Part shown: positions 8,348 to 19,262 of the stretch, piece by piece
How positions within the stretch are numbered: the first letter of the stretch is position 1
Layout of the letters: the number at the start of each line of letters is the position of its first letter
Source: Senegalimassilia sp003474385
Lineage (GTDB): Bacteria > Actinomycetota > Coriobacteriia > Coriobacteriales > Eggerthellaceae
Direction: 5' to 3'
DNA length: 64,000 nucleotides
Assembly: GCF_003474385.1 (NCBI RefSeq)
Contig: NZ_QUCY01000010.1
Location: 22,928 to 86,927 of the forward strand
Position numbers and translations under genes: made by a program
Notes under the pieces: generated by a model
Told to the model about the DNA's origin: nothing
Seen by the model: the letters and a program-made list of their open reading frames with translations, nothing else
The model's database searches: none

Positions 8348-9313
8348 CTACTTGAGCGTGAGGCTTTTCACAGCTTTGACAATCGCCTTGGAGTCCAAGC
8401 CGAAGTACGCCATAAGCTCCTCGAACTCGCCGGATTTGCCGAAACGGTCGTCCATGCCCACGAAGCGCATGGGCACCGGGCACTCCTCGGCAAGCGCACG
8501 CGACACGGCCGTGCCCAGGCCGCCGTGGATGCTGTGCTCCTCTGCGACGACCACGCGGCCGGTCTTGCGAGCGGACGCCACGATGGTGGCGCGATCGAGG
8601 GGCTTGACGGAGAAGGCGTCGATGACCTCGGCGGACACACCCTCGGCGGCAAGCTCGTCGGCGGCGGCCAAGGCCTGCTCAACCTCAACGCCGCAGGCCA
8701 CGATGGTGACATCGGAGCCCTCGCGCAGCGTGTAGGCGCGGCCGAGCTCGAGCTCTACGCCGTCGGCGTACACGGCCGGAACGCTGGCGCGGCCCATGCG
8801 CACATACACCGGGCCCGGCGTTTCGGCGGCCAGGCGAATGGCGGCGACTGCTGCGGCGTAGTCGGCCGGCACGAGCACGCGCATGTGCGGAAGACCTGCC
8901 ATAAGCGAGATATCCTCGAGCATCTGGTGGCTGCCGCCGTCAGGACCCACGGACACGCCGGCGTGCGTAGGGGCGATCTTGACGTTCAGATCGGAATAGC
9001 ACACGGTGTTGCGGATCTGATCATAGGCACGACCGGTGCCGAACACGGCGAAGCTGCCGGTGAACGCGATGTTGCCGGTGGTCGCAAGACCTGCCGCCAC
9101 GTCGACCATGTTCTGCTCGGCGATGCCGCAGTTGAACAGACGGTCGGCGTAGCCGGCCTTCGCGAACTTGGCCGTGGTGGTGGAGCCGGTCAGGTCGGCA
9201 TCGACGGCGACGACGGGCACGCCTTCGCCGGCGAGCTCCGCCAGCGTTACGCCGTAAGCCGCGCGCGTGGCGCGCTTGACCTGGGACTGTTCTGCGTTTG
9301 CAAGCGTAACCAT
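8348..9313 (-). CDS. Transketolase, C-terminal subunit
   Basis: Pyrimidine-binding plus C-terminal domains of a two-gene transketolase of the non-oxidative pentose phosphate pathway. The 321-residue protein has the pyrimidine-domain glutamate in FNCGIAEQNMVDVAAG. It continues with the transketolase C domain (VTIVACGVEVEQALAAADEL, VVVAEEHSIHGGLG). DXS and pyruvate dehydrogenase beta subunits share the fold. The partner immediately upstream (9317-10144) supplies the thiamine diphosphate domain, so the pair equals one complete transketolase. The gap to the partner is 3 bases. Confidence 0.9.
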   Translation of the reverse strand: MVTLANAEQSQVKRATRAAYGVTLAELAGEGVPVVAVDADLTGSTTTAKFAKAGYADRLFNCGIAEQNMVDVAAGLATTGNIAFTGSFAVFGTGRAYDQIRNTVCYSDLNVKIAPTHAGVSVGPDGGSHQMLEDISLMAGLPHMRVLVPADYAAAVAAIRLAAETPGPVYVRMGRASVPAVYADGVELELGRAYTLREGSDVTIVACGVEVEQALAAADELAAEGVSAEVIDAFSVKPLDRATIVASARKTGRVVVAEEHSIHGGLGTAVSRALAEECPVPMRFVGMDDRFGKSGEFEELMAYFGLDSKAIVKAVKSLTLK

Positions 9314-9316
9314 CGC

Positions 9317-10144
9317 TTATGCCTCCTTACGTGCGGCCTCGAGCTCGACCACAGCCTGCTCGGTCTGCTCGGCATTGGGCGCCTTGCCGTGCCAACCAGC
9401 CTGGTTTTCCATGAACGACACGCCGCGGCCCTTGATGGTGTTGGCCACGAGAACATGCGGGCGGCCGTCGGCGGCGCACTTGGCGGCGTTGAGAGCCTTG
9501 ATGAGCGCGTCGATGTCGTGGCCGTCAACCTGGCTTGCCTCCCAGCCGAACGCGGAGAACTTGGCGCACATGTCGCCGGGGTCGCACACATCGGCGGTGT
9601 CGCCGTCGATCTGCAGATGGTTGCGGTCGACGATGGCCACAAGGTTGTCCAGGTTCTCATGGGCGGCCCACATGGCGGCCTCCCAAACCTGGCCCTCCTC
9701 GCACTCGCCGTCGCCGAGCAGGCAGAACACACGCTGGGGCTTGCCCGCCAGCTTCAGGCCGGCGGCCATTCCGGCGGCGATGGACAGGCCCTGGCCGAGA
9801 GAACCGGTGGAAACCTCGACGCCCGGGCACAGGTTGCAGTCGGGATGGCCCTGCAGGCGCGTGCCCAGCTTACGCAGCGTCTTGAGCTCCTCGCGCGGGA
9901 AATAGCCGGCATGCGCGAGCGCCGCATAGAGCGCGGGCGCCGCATGACCCTTCGCCAGAACGAACCGGTCGCGGTCCTCCCACTTCGGCTGCTCCGGATC
10001 ATAATCCATCACGCCGCCGAAATACAGCGCGGTGAGGATGTCGGTGCACGAAAGCGAGCCGCCGGGATGTCCGCTTCCCGCCTCGGCGATCATGCGCACG
10101 ATGTCGATGCGCATATCGCATGCCCGCTGCTCAAGCTCGGTCAT
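9317..10144 (-). CDS. Transketolase, N-terminal (thiamine diphosphate) subunit
   Basis: Binds thiamine diphosphate and works with the adjacent C-terminal subunit. The start is the ATG at 10144, preceded by AAAGGA at suitable spacing; longer in-frame extensions have no homologous character. In the 275 residues, GSGHPGGSLSCTDILTALY, FVLAKGHAAPALYA and the ThDP motif LLGDGECEEGQVWEA are visible. Split transketolases like this are common in Coriobacteriia, Firmicutes and archaea. A promoter probably lies in the 158-base gap to prfB. Confidence 0.92.
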   Translation of the reverse strand: MTELEQRACDMRIDIVRMIAEAGSGHPGGSLSCTDILTALYFGGVMDYDPEQPKWEDRDRFVLAKGHAAPALYAALAHAGYFPREELKTLRKLGTRLQGHPDCNLCPGVEVSTGSLGQGLSIAAGMAAGLKLAGKPQRVFCLLGDGECEEGQVWEAAMWAAHENLDNLVAIVDRNHLQIDGDTADVCDPGDMCAKFSAFGWEASQVDGHDIDALIKALNAAKCAADGRPHVLVANTIKGRGVSFMENQAGWHGKAPNAEQTEQAVVELEAARKEA

Positions 10145-10302
10145 TGCTTGTCCTTTCGTCGTTTTGACGCTTTCACTATCAACAGGGAACGCAGCTTCCC
10201 GCATCCCGCTATCGCTATACCATGGCTCCCCTATCGGCGGCGTTGCGCCGGTAAGAGGACGGTGCTCCAAGCCGCTTCATGCGTCCGCAAGCACGTTAAG
10301 AG

Positions 10303-11403
10303 TTACTCCTGCGACACGCGCCACTTGTGGTAGCCCACCACGAACTGGTCGATGTCGCCGTCGAGCACCGCATCCACGTTGCCCGTCTCCACGCCGCTTC
10401 GCACATCCTTGACCAGCTGATACGGGAACAGCACATAGTTGCGGATCTGGCTGCCGAAGCTGTTCTCCATGCGCTCGCCTCGCAGCTCGTCGATCTGGTC
10501 GCGACGCTTCTGCTGCTCGATCTCATAGAGCTTGGATTTCAGCACGCGGATGGCGGCATCCTTGTTCTGCAGCTGCGACTTCTCGTTTTGGCACGTGACC
10601 ACGATGCCCGTGGGCATGTGCGTCAAGCGCACGGCCGAGTCGGTGGTGTTGACGCACTGGCCGCCCGGTCCGCTGGAACGGTACACGTCGACGCGCACGT
10701 CGTTCATATCGAGGTTGACCTCGATATCGTCGGGGAGCACGGGAAGCACCTCGACGGCAGCGAAGGTGGTATGACGGCGCTGCTTGACGTCGGTGGGGCT
10801 GATGCGCACCAGGCGGTGCACGCCGTTCTCGCTGCGCAGCATGCCGTAAGCCAAACGACCTTCGATCTGCAGGGTGGCCTTGTTCAGGCCGACGGCCTCC
10901 GCACCGGGGACCAGGTCGAGGACCTTGACCTTCCAGCCCTTCGAGTCCGCATAGCGGCTGTACATGTTGTACAGCATCTCGGTCCAGTCCTGAGCTTCCA
11001 GGCCGCCTTGACCGGGGCTGACGGTGAGGATGCAGTCGCCGTCGTCGAAACGCCCGGAAAACCAGCTTTCCACCTCAAGGGCGTCGAGCTTGCCGTCAAG
11101 CGTTTCAAGGGTCTGCTGCACCTCTTCGGCGAACAGGGGATCCTCCCCTGCCAGCTCGTGCGCGGCACGGGCGTCGTCGAGCAACGAGACTGCGGCGTTG
11201 TACGCATCGATGGTGTCGCGCAGGGAGCTTGCCTGCTTCGACACGATTTGCGCGCGCTGCGCATCGTCCCAGAAGCCCGCCTGCGCGATCTGCGCGTCGA
11301 GCGCCGTGAGCTGGGCGGTTTTGTCATCGATGTGCAGGAAGCCGTGCGCATCGGAGACGCGCTGGGCAACCTGTTCGATATCTTTCAGTTCTTTATCTGC
11401 CAT
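10303..11403 (-). CDS. prfB: Peptide chain release factor 2, with variant codon-recognition tripeptide
   Basis: Class I release factor for UGA and UAA. The 366-residue length is normal. The catalytic GGQ loop is in SSGPGGQCVNTTDSAVRLTH, and the RF2-type N-terminal coiled-coil region is present. Two points are unusual or informative. The SPF tripeptide that reads the stop codon in RF2 is SPT here (context RISPTDVKQRRHTTF). Also, the frame is continuous, without the in-frame UGA frameshift site used to autoregulate prfB in many bacteria. RF1 uses PxT at this position, so SPT looks like a mixture. All other features are RF2-like (KQRRHTTF, NEKSQLQNKDAA). Confidence 0.92.
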   Translation of the reverse strand: MADKELKDIEQVAQRVSDAHGFLHIDDKTAQLTALDAQIAQAGFWDDAQRAQIVSKQASSLRDTIDAYNAAVSLLDDARAAHELAGEDPLFAEEVQQTLETLDGKLDALEVESWFSGRFDDGDCILTVSPGQGGLEAQDWTEMLYNMYSRYADSKGWKVKVLDLVPGAEAVGLNKATLQIEGRLAYGMLRSENGVHRLVRISPTDVKQRRHTTFAAVEVLPVLPDDIEVNLDMNDVRVDVYRSSGPGGQCVNTTDSAVRLTHMPTGIVVTCQNEKSQLQNKDAAIRVLKSKLYEIEQQKRRDQIDELRGERMENSFGSQIRNYVLFPYQLVKDVRSGVETGNVDAVLDGDIDQFVVGYHKWRVSQE

Positions 11404-11425
11404 AGTTATTCCATACTACCAGCAA

Positions 11426-11453
11426 AACGCCCCGCGCTTGCGTGCAGGGCGTT
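11426..11453 (-). terminator. Intrinsic terminator after secA
   Basis: Stem AACGCCC/GGGCGTT with a 14-base loop. On the minus strand it is followed by TTGC after GGGCGTT, so the T tract is short. It lies 43 bases past the secA stop and ahead of prfB. Confidence 0.7.
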
Positions 11454-11496
11454 GGAGTGCATAGTTTCTTCGCGCCTTCGAAGACGCCGGTTCGGG

Positions 11497-14307
<2,811 letters not shown>

Positions 14308-14527
14308 ATGAGCGCCATTCCTTTCAGCGCCGGCCCTGTACGCCGGCGCGGGTTCGTTCAATCAACTCACTCTAACATATTCTCGATTTAGCTAGGTTCC
14401 ATTAACCGACGTGCACAGCTTCTTCGCAGCGCCGCGCAGCTTTTCGCAGGGGTTTGCCCTCGTAGAGCTCTTGCTCCCCCTGCGCGCTTCACCCAAACGC
14501 GCACCGAAACGAGACCGCCCGCATAAA

Positions 14528-14565
14528 TCGCTGCAAAGACGCGAGCTTGCAAGCCCTTGCAGCGA
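14528..14565. other. Possible hairpin in the secA/regulator spacer
   Basis: TCGCTGCAA and TTGCAGCGA form a 9-bp stem around a 20-base loop that itself contains GCTTGCAAGC. It sits just past the stop of the regulator at 14573. There is no T tract on either strand, so a terminator role is only suggested. The rest of the 265-base spacer (14308-14572) shows no gene I can support. Confidence 0.35.
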
Positions 14566-14572
14566 TGGCGCC

Positions 14573-17098
14573 CTACACGCGCTCCTCGACCTCGATGATG
14601 GATCGGTACAGCCGCATCGTCTCGGCCGAAGGGTCGATGCCTAGATCGTCGGCCAGATACCGCCGGCAGGCGAAGTAGGTTTGCAGCGCCGCGGTGCGCT
14701 GCAGCGAGGCTATCTGGGCGCGCATGAGCGCCACATACACGTCCTCGCGCGAATCGTCGCGGGAAAGCGCCGCACGGGCGAACCACAGGCCCTCCCGGGG
14801 ATCGCCCGAATCAAGCAGCTTCCCTGATGCCGCCACCAGGGCATCTACCAGGCGGTTTTTGCAATCCTCGCGAAGCCCGTCGATGACATCGCAGCCATCG
14901 TCGCCCGGCAGAAGCTCGTCGGCGAACGAATCTTCGACGCGCGCGAACAGGTGGCCCCATCCACCGCGGCCTGGACGGTTGAACAGCAACGCGCGACATA
15001 CCTCCTCAAGCTCGAGAACGTCGCTTGCCAGCAGACGGGCCTCTATGCACACGCCGTTTTGATGCCTGATAAGGTAGGGGCAATCTCCGTCGGGCGTCGA
15101 AAGCGCCGAGCGCAGCTGCGACCAGGTGGCATAGAAGTTCTTTCGCCGGCATGACGCGCTCGACTCGGGCCAGAGCTGCGCAGCCAGGCGATCGCGCGAC
15201 ACGTCGCGCCCGCGGTTAAGCACGAGCAGGGCAAGCAGGGAGCGAACCTTCTGCCGCGAAAGGTGCCCCGACTCGACCGCAACATCGCCCACCTTCACCT
15301 CCAAGCGGCCGAACAGGTTCACGGTAAGGCGCGGCGGCGCCGGCATTGCGGGCATCGCCGTCCCCCACGCCACTTTGCGAAACGCATCGGGATGCGTGCT
15401 CTCGAACGACGCGCGGGAGCGCAGCTTGCGGGCACGAGCGCGCTCGCACTCCATGCGCTGCATGGACAGGGCCCTCTCAAGCCTGTTCGCCGCCATTGCG
15501 CAGCGGGGGTCCAAGCCCGGCATATCCAAGTATCCGCGCTCCAACACGCGCGAGAACGAGCAAGCCGCAAGGGCCTGGGCAAGCGTGAGCGACCCGATTG
15601 CGGCAAACGCCCGGGAAACGTCGCGGGCGACCGCGGCCGCCACGCGCTCGGCCAGCTGCACCGCCAGCAACCCCTCGGAGCCGCCCGCATCGTCAAGCAG
15701 CTTCGCGGCGCACAGCAGCGCGCCTTCCGCAAGCTCCGCCCCCTCGAACGCCATAAGCCACGCCTGCGCGGGAAGGATGTCCTCGTCAAACGCCGGATCG
15801 ACCACGCAGGTCATGGCGTTCAGATGGGGAAACGGCCCATCGCCCAGCTCGCGTATGGCCGACACGCATGCGGCAGCGGCTTCCCCCACCGAGCCGGAAA
15901 GCTGCACGAGCTGCGCCACCGCCTGCTGCGCAGGGTCGGCGCCGCAGGCAAGGGCGCGACGCGCCGCAAGGCAGCCCGCCACGTTCTCGCCCAGCAGCGC
16001 GCAGCGCACCGCCTCCTCAAGATGCTGCTGGGCGTCAAGCTGACGGAAATCCAAACTTGCATATAACGTGCGCGCATTCAGGAGGCACGCCGCATCGCGC
16101 AGCCGGCGGCTTTGCGAAGCAAGCCAGGTGCAGCGCACGTGAGCGGATGCCAAGCAACGCATGACCTCGCAAGCCCGGGCACAGCGCCCAGCGTCCATGA
16201 GAGCCTCTGCCAATCGCAACACGAACGCGCCCGCATCCTCATGCGCGCTCGCACCGAGATTCGCCAGCCTGTCCGAGAACGCCTGGGCGATCTGGGGCAC
16301 TCCGAACGGAGCCGCGCAAAACGTGCCGCGCACGCGATCAACGCCCACGTAAACATAGCTTCGCTCCAAAAGCTCCGCCACCTCATCGTCGATACGGACG
16401 ATGCGCCTGGCGTCGGAAAGGCTTCCCGACCCCAGGCACAGCAAGGCGAACAGAGCCGCCATCACATCAGCGGGCAGCTCCTCGGACGCGGCAAGCTCCA
16501 AAAACGCAGGCGATACGGACTCTCCCCAGGCAAGCGCCGCCACGCGGCTGCAACGCGCGACATCGTGCGCCGGGGTCTCGGCGATGTCGGAAGGCAGGCG
16601 CGCGAAATCCACCTCCTCGTCGCTGAGCAGCAGGTCGCCCGCACCTACGAGCATGCGATCGGTCTGGTCGGCGAACACATCGGCCGCCGGCGTGCAGGTG
16701 ATGAGCGCCTCGCAACCTCGGTCGAGCAGATCATCGAGAACGGCGCCGAACAACTCGGCTCGCAGGGAATCAAGCGGCGGGACATCCTCGAACACGGCGA
16801 GAAAGGACTGGTCGTCGACTTCGACGAGACCATCGACGATGCCGCGCGCGTCTAGATCGCGCAAAAAGCACGGGCTGGCGCAATCGATCCAGAACACGTG
16901 GTCGAACGCGAACACCGTTTCAGCGTATTCAAGTGCTAGAGTGCTTTTCCCGAAACCTGACGGGGCCACCATGAACCGCGCGACGTTGCGCTCACGCAAC
17001 AGCTTGGCCACCAGCGCCGGGCGCGGATACGCGCGCAAAGAAGAGAACCTGGACGGCCGGTTACCACGGCACGCCGATTGAGCTAAAAAGGACAGCAT
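14573..17098 (-). CDS. Large ATPase-BTAD transcriptional regulator
   Basis: An 841-residue regulator. A P-loop (APSGFGKST, about residues 46-54) opens a MalT/LuxR-like NTPase region, and a long helical middle resembles TPR-like repeats. At about residue 590 (RLTVNLFGRLEVKVGDVAVE) a winged-helix DNA-binding domain of the OmpR/SARP type begins, followed by a BTAD domain to the C-terminus (VALMRAQIASLQRTAALQTYFACRR, LGIDPSAETMRLYRSI). Most SARP/AfsR proteins have winged helix-BTAD at the N-terminus; here it is C-terminal. Such proteins are abundant in Eggerthellaceae. It is a single gene between secA and the rsfS operon, so its targets cannot be read from context. Confidence 0.82.
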   Translation of the reverse strand: MLSFLAQSACRGNRPSRFSSLRAYPRPALVAKLLRERNVARFMVAPSGFGKSTLALEYAETVFAFDHVFWIDCASPCFLRDLDARGIVDGLVEVDDQSFLAVFEDVPPLDSLRAELFGAVLDDLLDRGCEALITCTPAADVFADQTDRMLVGAGDLLLSDEEVDFARLPSDIAETPAHDVARCSRVAALAWGESVSPAFLELAASEELPADVMAALFALLCLGSGSLSDARRIVRIDDEVAELLERSYVYVGVDRVRGTFCAAPFGVPQIAQAFSDRLANLGASAHEDAGAFVLRLAEALMDAGRCARACEVMRCLASAHVRCTWLASQSRRLRDAACLLNARTLYASLDFRQLDAQQHLEEAVRCALLGENVAGCLAARRALACGADPAQQAVAQLVQLSGSVGEAAAACVSAIRELGDGPFPHLNAMTCVVDPAFDEDILPAQAWLMAFEGAELAEGALLCAAKLLDDAGGSEGLLAVQLAERVAAAVARDVSRAFAAIGSLTLAQALAACSFSRVLERGYLDMPGLDPRCAMAANRLERALSMQRMECERARARKLRSRASFESTHPDAFRKVAWGTAMPAMPAPPRLTVNLFGRLEVKVGDVAVESGHLSRQKVRSLLALLVLNRGRDVSRDRLAAQLWPESSASCRRKNFYATWSQLRSALSTPDGDCPYLIRHQNGVCIEARLLASDVLELEEVCRALLFNRPGRGGWGHLFARVEDSFADELLPGDDGCDVIDGLREDCKNRLVDALVAASGKLLDSGDPREGLWFARAALSRDDSREDVYVALMRAQIASLQRTAALQTYFACRRYLADDLGIDPSAETMRLYRSIIEVEERV

Positions 17099-17149
17099 CC
17101 TGCAAACCCCCTATAAGACGGGATCGGATGCTTGGCCTGTGCTGCCGTC

Positions 17150-17178
17150 ACCATACCGCAATATATTGATGTCGACAA
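17150..17178 (-). promoter_or_regulatory. Candidate promoter for the BTAD regulator
   Basis: On the minus strand, TTGTCG (17178-17173) and TATGGT (17155-17150) are separated by 17 bases, about 50 bases ahead of the regulator start. The match is moderate. The remaining spacer up to 17300 is AT-rich with no other recognised element. Confidence 0.4.
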
Positions 17179-17300
17179 GAGCCGGTAATTCGATAATGCA
17201 AGGTGATTTCATATATATTCACAAACCATAGGATTGTTCAAACTATATGTTGTGGGTATCACAAAGCGAACTCACAACAGATTCGAGGTCCGGATACAAC

Positions 17301-17332
17301 GATGCCCGCACTCCTTGCGACGTGCGGGCATC
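17301..17332 (-). terminator. Terminator after rsfS operon
   Basis: A 10-bp perfect stem, GATGCCCGCA/TGCGGGCATC, with a 12-base loop lies 47 bases past the rsfS stop. On the minus strand it is followed by GTTGT, a weak T tract. Confidence 0.6.
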
Positions 17333-17378
17333 TGCTAACGGCACCGGCGGCGCCTTGAACGGTTGTGGGGATGATACG

Positions 17379-17864
17379 CTACGCTTCGCGGCCAACCAGC
17401 TTGGCGATGCGCTCGGAATAGGTCAGATCGGTCAAGCCGGCCTCCCCTTCCAGATCGACCAGGGGCGCGTCATTCCACAGCGACTCCAGGCGATAGTAAT
17501 CGCGCGTTTCGGGCTGGAACACGTGCACGATGAAGCTGCCGTAGTCCAGCAGCGACCACGTGCCGTCGGCCGTGCCCTCGATGTGATAGGGCTTCGCGCC
17601 GCCGCGCAGACGACATTGCTCCTCGATCTCGTCGACCACGGCATCGACCTGACGGTTGTTCGACGCCGTGCAGATGACGAAGTACTCGGTGACGCCGATC
17701 AGGTCGCCGACCTGCTGCACCATGATATCGGTGGCCTTCTTCTCGTTAGCGGCCTGTGCGGCGATGATGGCGCACTCGCGCGGGCTGAGAAGGTCGGGCT
17801 TCTGACGTCCGTACATATCCACGCCCTGGTTGATGGGGGCGTTGTTGTCCACTGCCTCGTTCAC
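17379..17864 (-). CDS. rsfS: Ribosomal silencing factor RsfS
   Basis: Binds ribosomal protein L14 and blocks subunit joining when nutrients are scarce. The 161-residue product has the RsfS/Iojap core: ANEKKATDIMVQQVGDLIGV, the YFVICTASNNRQVDAVVDEIEE strand-helix, and the diagnostic DYGSFIVHVFQPETRDYYRLE. The N-terminal about 25 residues are outside the usual domain. It overlaps the nadD-yqeK stop by 4 bases (ATGA), fitting the widespread nadD-yqeK-rsfS operon order. Confidence 0.94.
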   Translation of the reverse strand: MNEAVDNNAPINQGVDMYGRQKPDLLSPRECAIIAAQAANEKKATDIMVQQVGDLIGVTEYFVICTASNNRQVDAVVDEIEEQCRLRGGAKPYHIEGTADGTWSLLDYGSFIVHVFQPETRDYYRLESLWNDAPLVDLEGEAGLTDLTYSERIAKLVGREA

Positions 17865-19261
17865 TTGCTTCCTTTCGCATCGTTTGCGGCGGCGCGCTCA
17901 CGTGCGCGTGCCACGTAATAGTTCCAAACGGTCACGGTATCGGGATGGATGAGCTTGCGACGCTCGATGAGGTTTCCCACCACGTATACGAGCGTTGCCA
18001 TGAACAGCTCCTCAAGCTCCACCTTCCCCACCATATCGCGCAGCTTGTCGACCCCCGCGCAATAGCGCCCGGGCTCGATGACGTCTGCCACGTACACGAT
18101 AAGGTCGAGCGGCGACATGCCTACGGCCCCGGTGGTATGCAAGCGGATGGCCTGCAGCAACGGCGCCGGAAGCTCAGGGAATTCCCTGGCCAGCGCTGCC
18201 GCGGCGGTAGGGCCGTGCAGCAGATGGGGCATATCCAGATAGCTTGCCAGCTGATCGGCGATGCCGAGCTCGACCGCGCGGGCGCGGATGCCCTCGTCGT
18301 CGTAGCCCTTATCCCAATCGTGCAAAAGCCCCGCCAGACGGGCCAGACGTTCATCCTGCCCGTAGACCCGCGCCATGCGCGCCGCCGTCTCGGAGACCCC
18401 CAGGGAATGCTCGAACCGGCTACGTTTCACGCGATGCGCGAGGTCTTCGCGTCGGGCCTGGTAAAACGCATCGCCGAGAACGTCTGCCGCACCCAGCTCC
18501 GTTGCCCTGTTTCGATCCGGTTCGACTTCGCTCACTTCGCACACCGCTTCCCTGTTCCGCTTCCAACCATAGAGCCCATGGGCGGCAATATAGTCGAGCA
18601 CCCGCTGCACCGTCAAATAACGTATGGACAGGCCCGCTTGCACGCGGGCGCGCAGGTAGCTTGACGACACGGCCAGCCCCGTCGCCTCCAGCATGTGAAT
18701 GCGGAAGTTGCCCGACCGCTCTATGGTAAGCCGGGTTTCCTCCGAAAGGGCGTATCCCGGCCGCGTTGCGGCGATCAACTCCGCCATGCTGGCGATAGCT
18801 GCGCTTTCGCGCCACTTCAAGATGGAGCATACCGCATCCGCGCCCGTGATGAAGAACAGCGCCACGTTTCCCGGATAATGTTCACGAAGCTGGCGCAGCG
18901 TATCAGCCGTGTAGGTGACGCCCGGGCGGTCGATCTCGATGCGGCTGACATCGAAAGCGGGGTTGCCGTGAACCGCCAGGCGGCACATCTCGAAGCGCTG
19001 TTCGGCGGGCGTGACGTCGCGCTTGAGCTTGAACGCCGGCTTTCCCGCGGGGATGAACACCACCGCATCCAGATCGAACGCCTCGCGCGCCTGCTCGGCG
19101 CAGGCCAGATGCCCGATATGGATGGGATCGAACGTACCGCCCATGATGCCGAGGCGCACTGGGCTGCCGTCGGCCCCAAGATCGTCGAAGCGCTCGCAGA
19201 CCACGGGCGCAGCCGCCGCTTGCACACACCCGGCTTCGGCGCTGGCTTGCGTAAGGCCCAT
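17861..19261 (-). CDS. nadD: Fused nicotinate-nucleotide adenylyltransferase / HD-domain hydrolase (NadD-YqeK)
   Basis: A two-domain protein of 466 residues. Residues about 35-225 are NadD, which makes nicotinic acid adenine dinucleotide: GIMGGTFDPIHIGHLACAE with the HIGH-type nucleotide site, and SSSYLRARVQAG for the ISSTxIR motif. After a linker, residues about 255-455 form an HD domain like YqeK (FEHSLGVSETAARMA, AGLLHDWDKG, LHTTGAVGMSPLDLIVYVADVIEPGR), a family described as Ap4A hydrolases. In Firmicutes these are two adjacent genes; here they are one frame. The first about 34 residues are outside NadD and an internal start is possible. It lies one base after proA and overlaps rsfS. Confidence 0.93.
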   Translation of the reverse strand: MGLTQASAEAGCVQAAAAPVVCERFDDLGADGSPVRLGIMGGTFDPIHIGHLACAEQAREAFDLDAVVFIPAGKPAFKLKRDVTPAEQRFEMCRLAVHGNPAFDVSRIEIDRPGVTYTADTLRQLREHYPGNVALFFITGADAVCSILKWRESAAIASMAELIAATRPGYALSEETRLTIERSGNFRIHMLEATGLAVSSSYLRARVQAGLSIRYLTVQRVLDYIAAHGLYGWKRNREAVCEVSEVEPDRNRATELGAADVLGDAFYQARREDLAHRVKRSRFEHSLGVSETAARMARVYGQDERLARLAGLLHDWDKGYDDEGIRARAVELGIADQLASYLDMPHLLHGPTAAAALAREFPELPAPLLQAIRLHTTGAVGMSPLDLIVYVADVIEPGRYCAGVDKLRDMVGKVELEELFMATLVYVVGNLIERRKLIHPDTVTVWNYYVARARERAAANDAKGSK

Positions 19262-19262
19262 C

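Noticed and set aside
11330..11403. A programmed frameshift at the start of prfB
   Set aside because: The frame is open from the ATG through the GGQ motif with no in-frame TGA, so no frameshift is needed.
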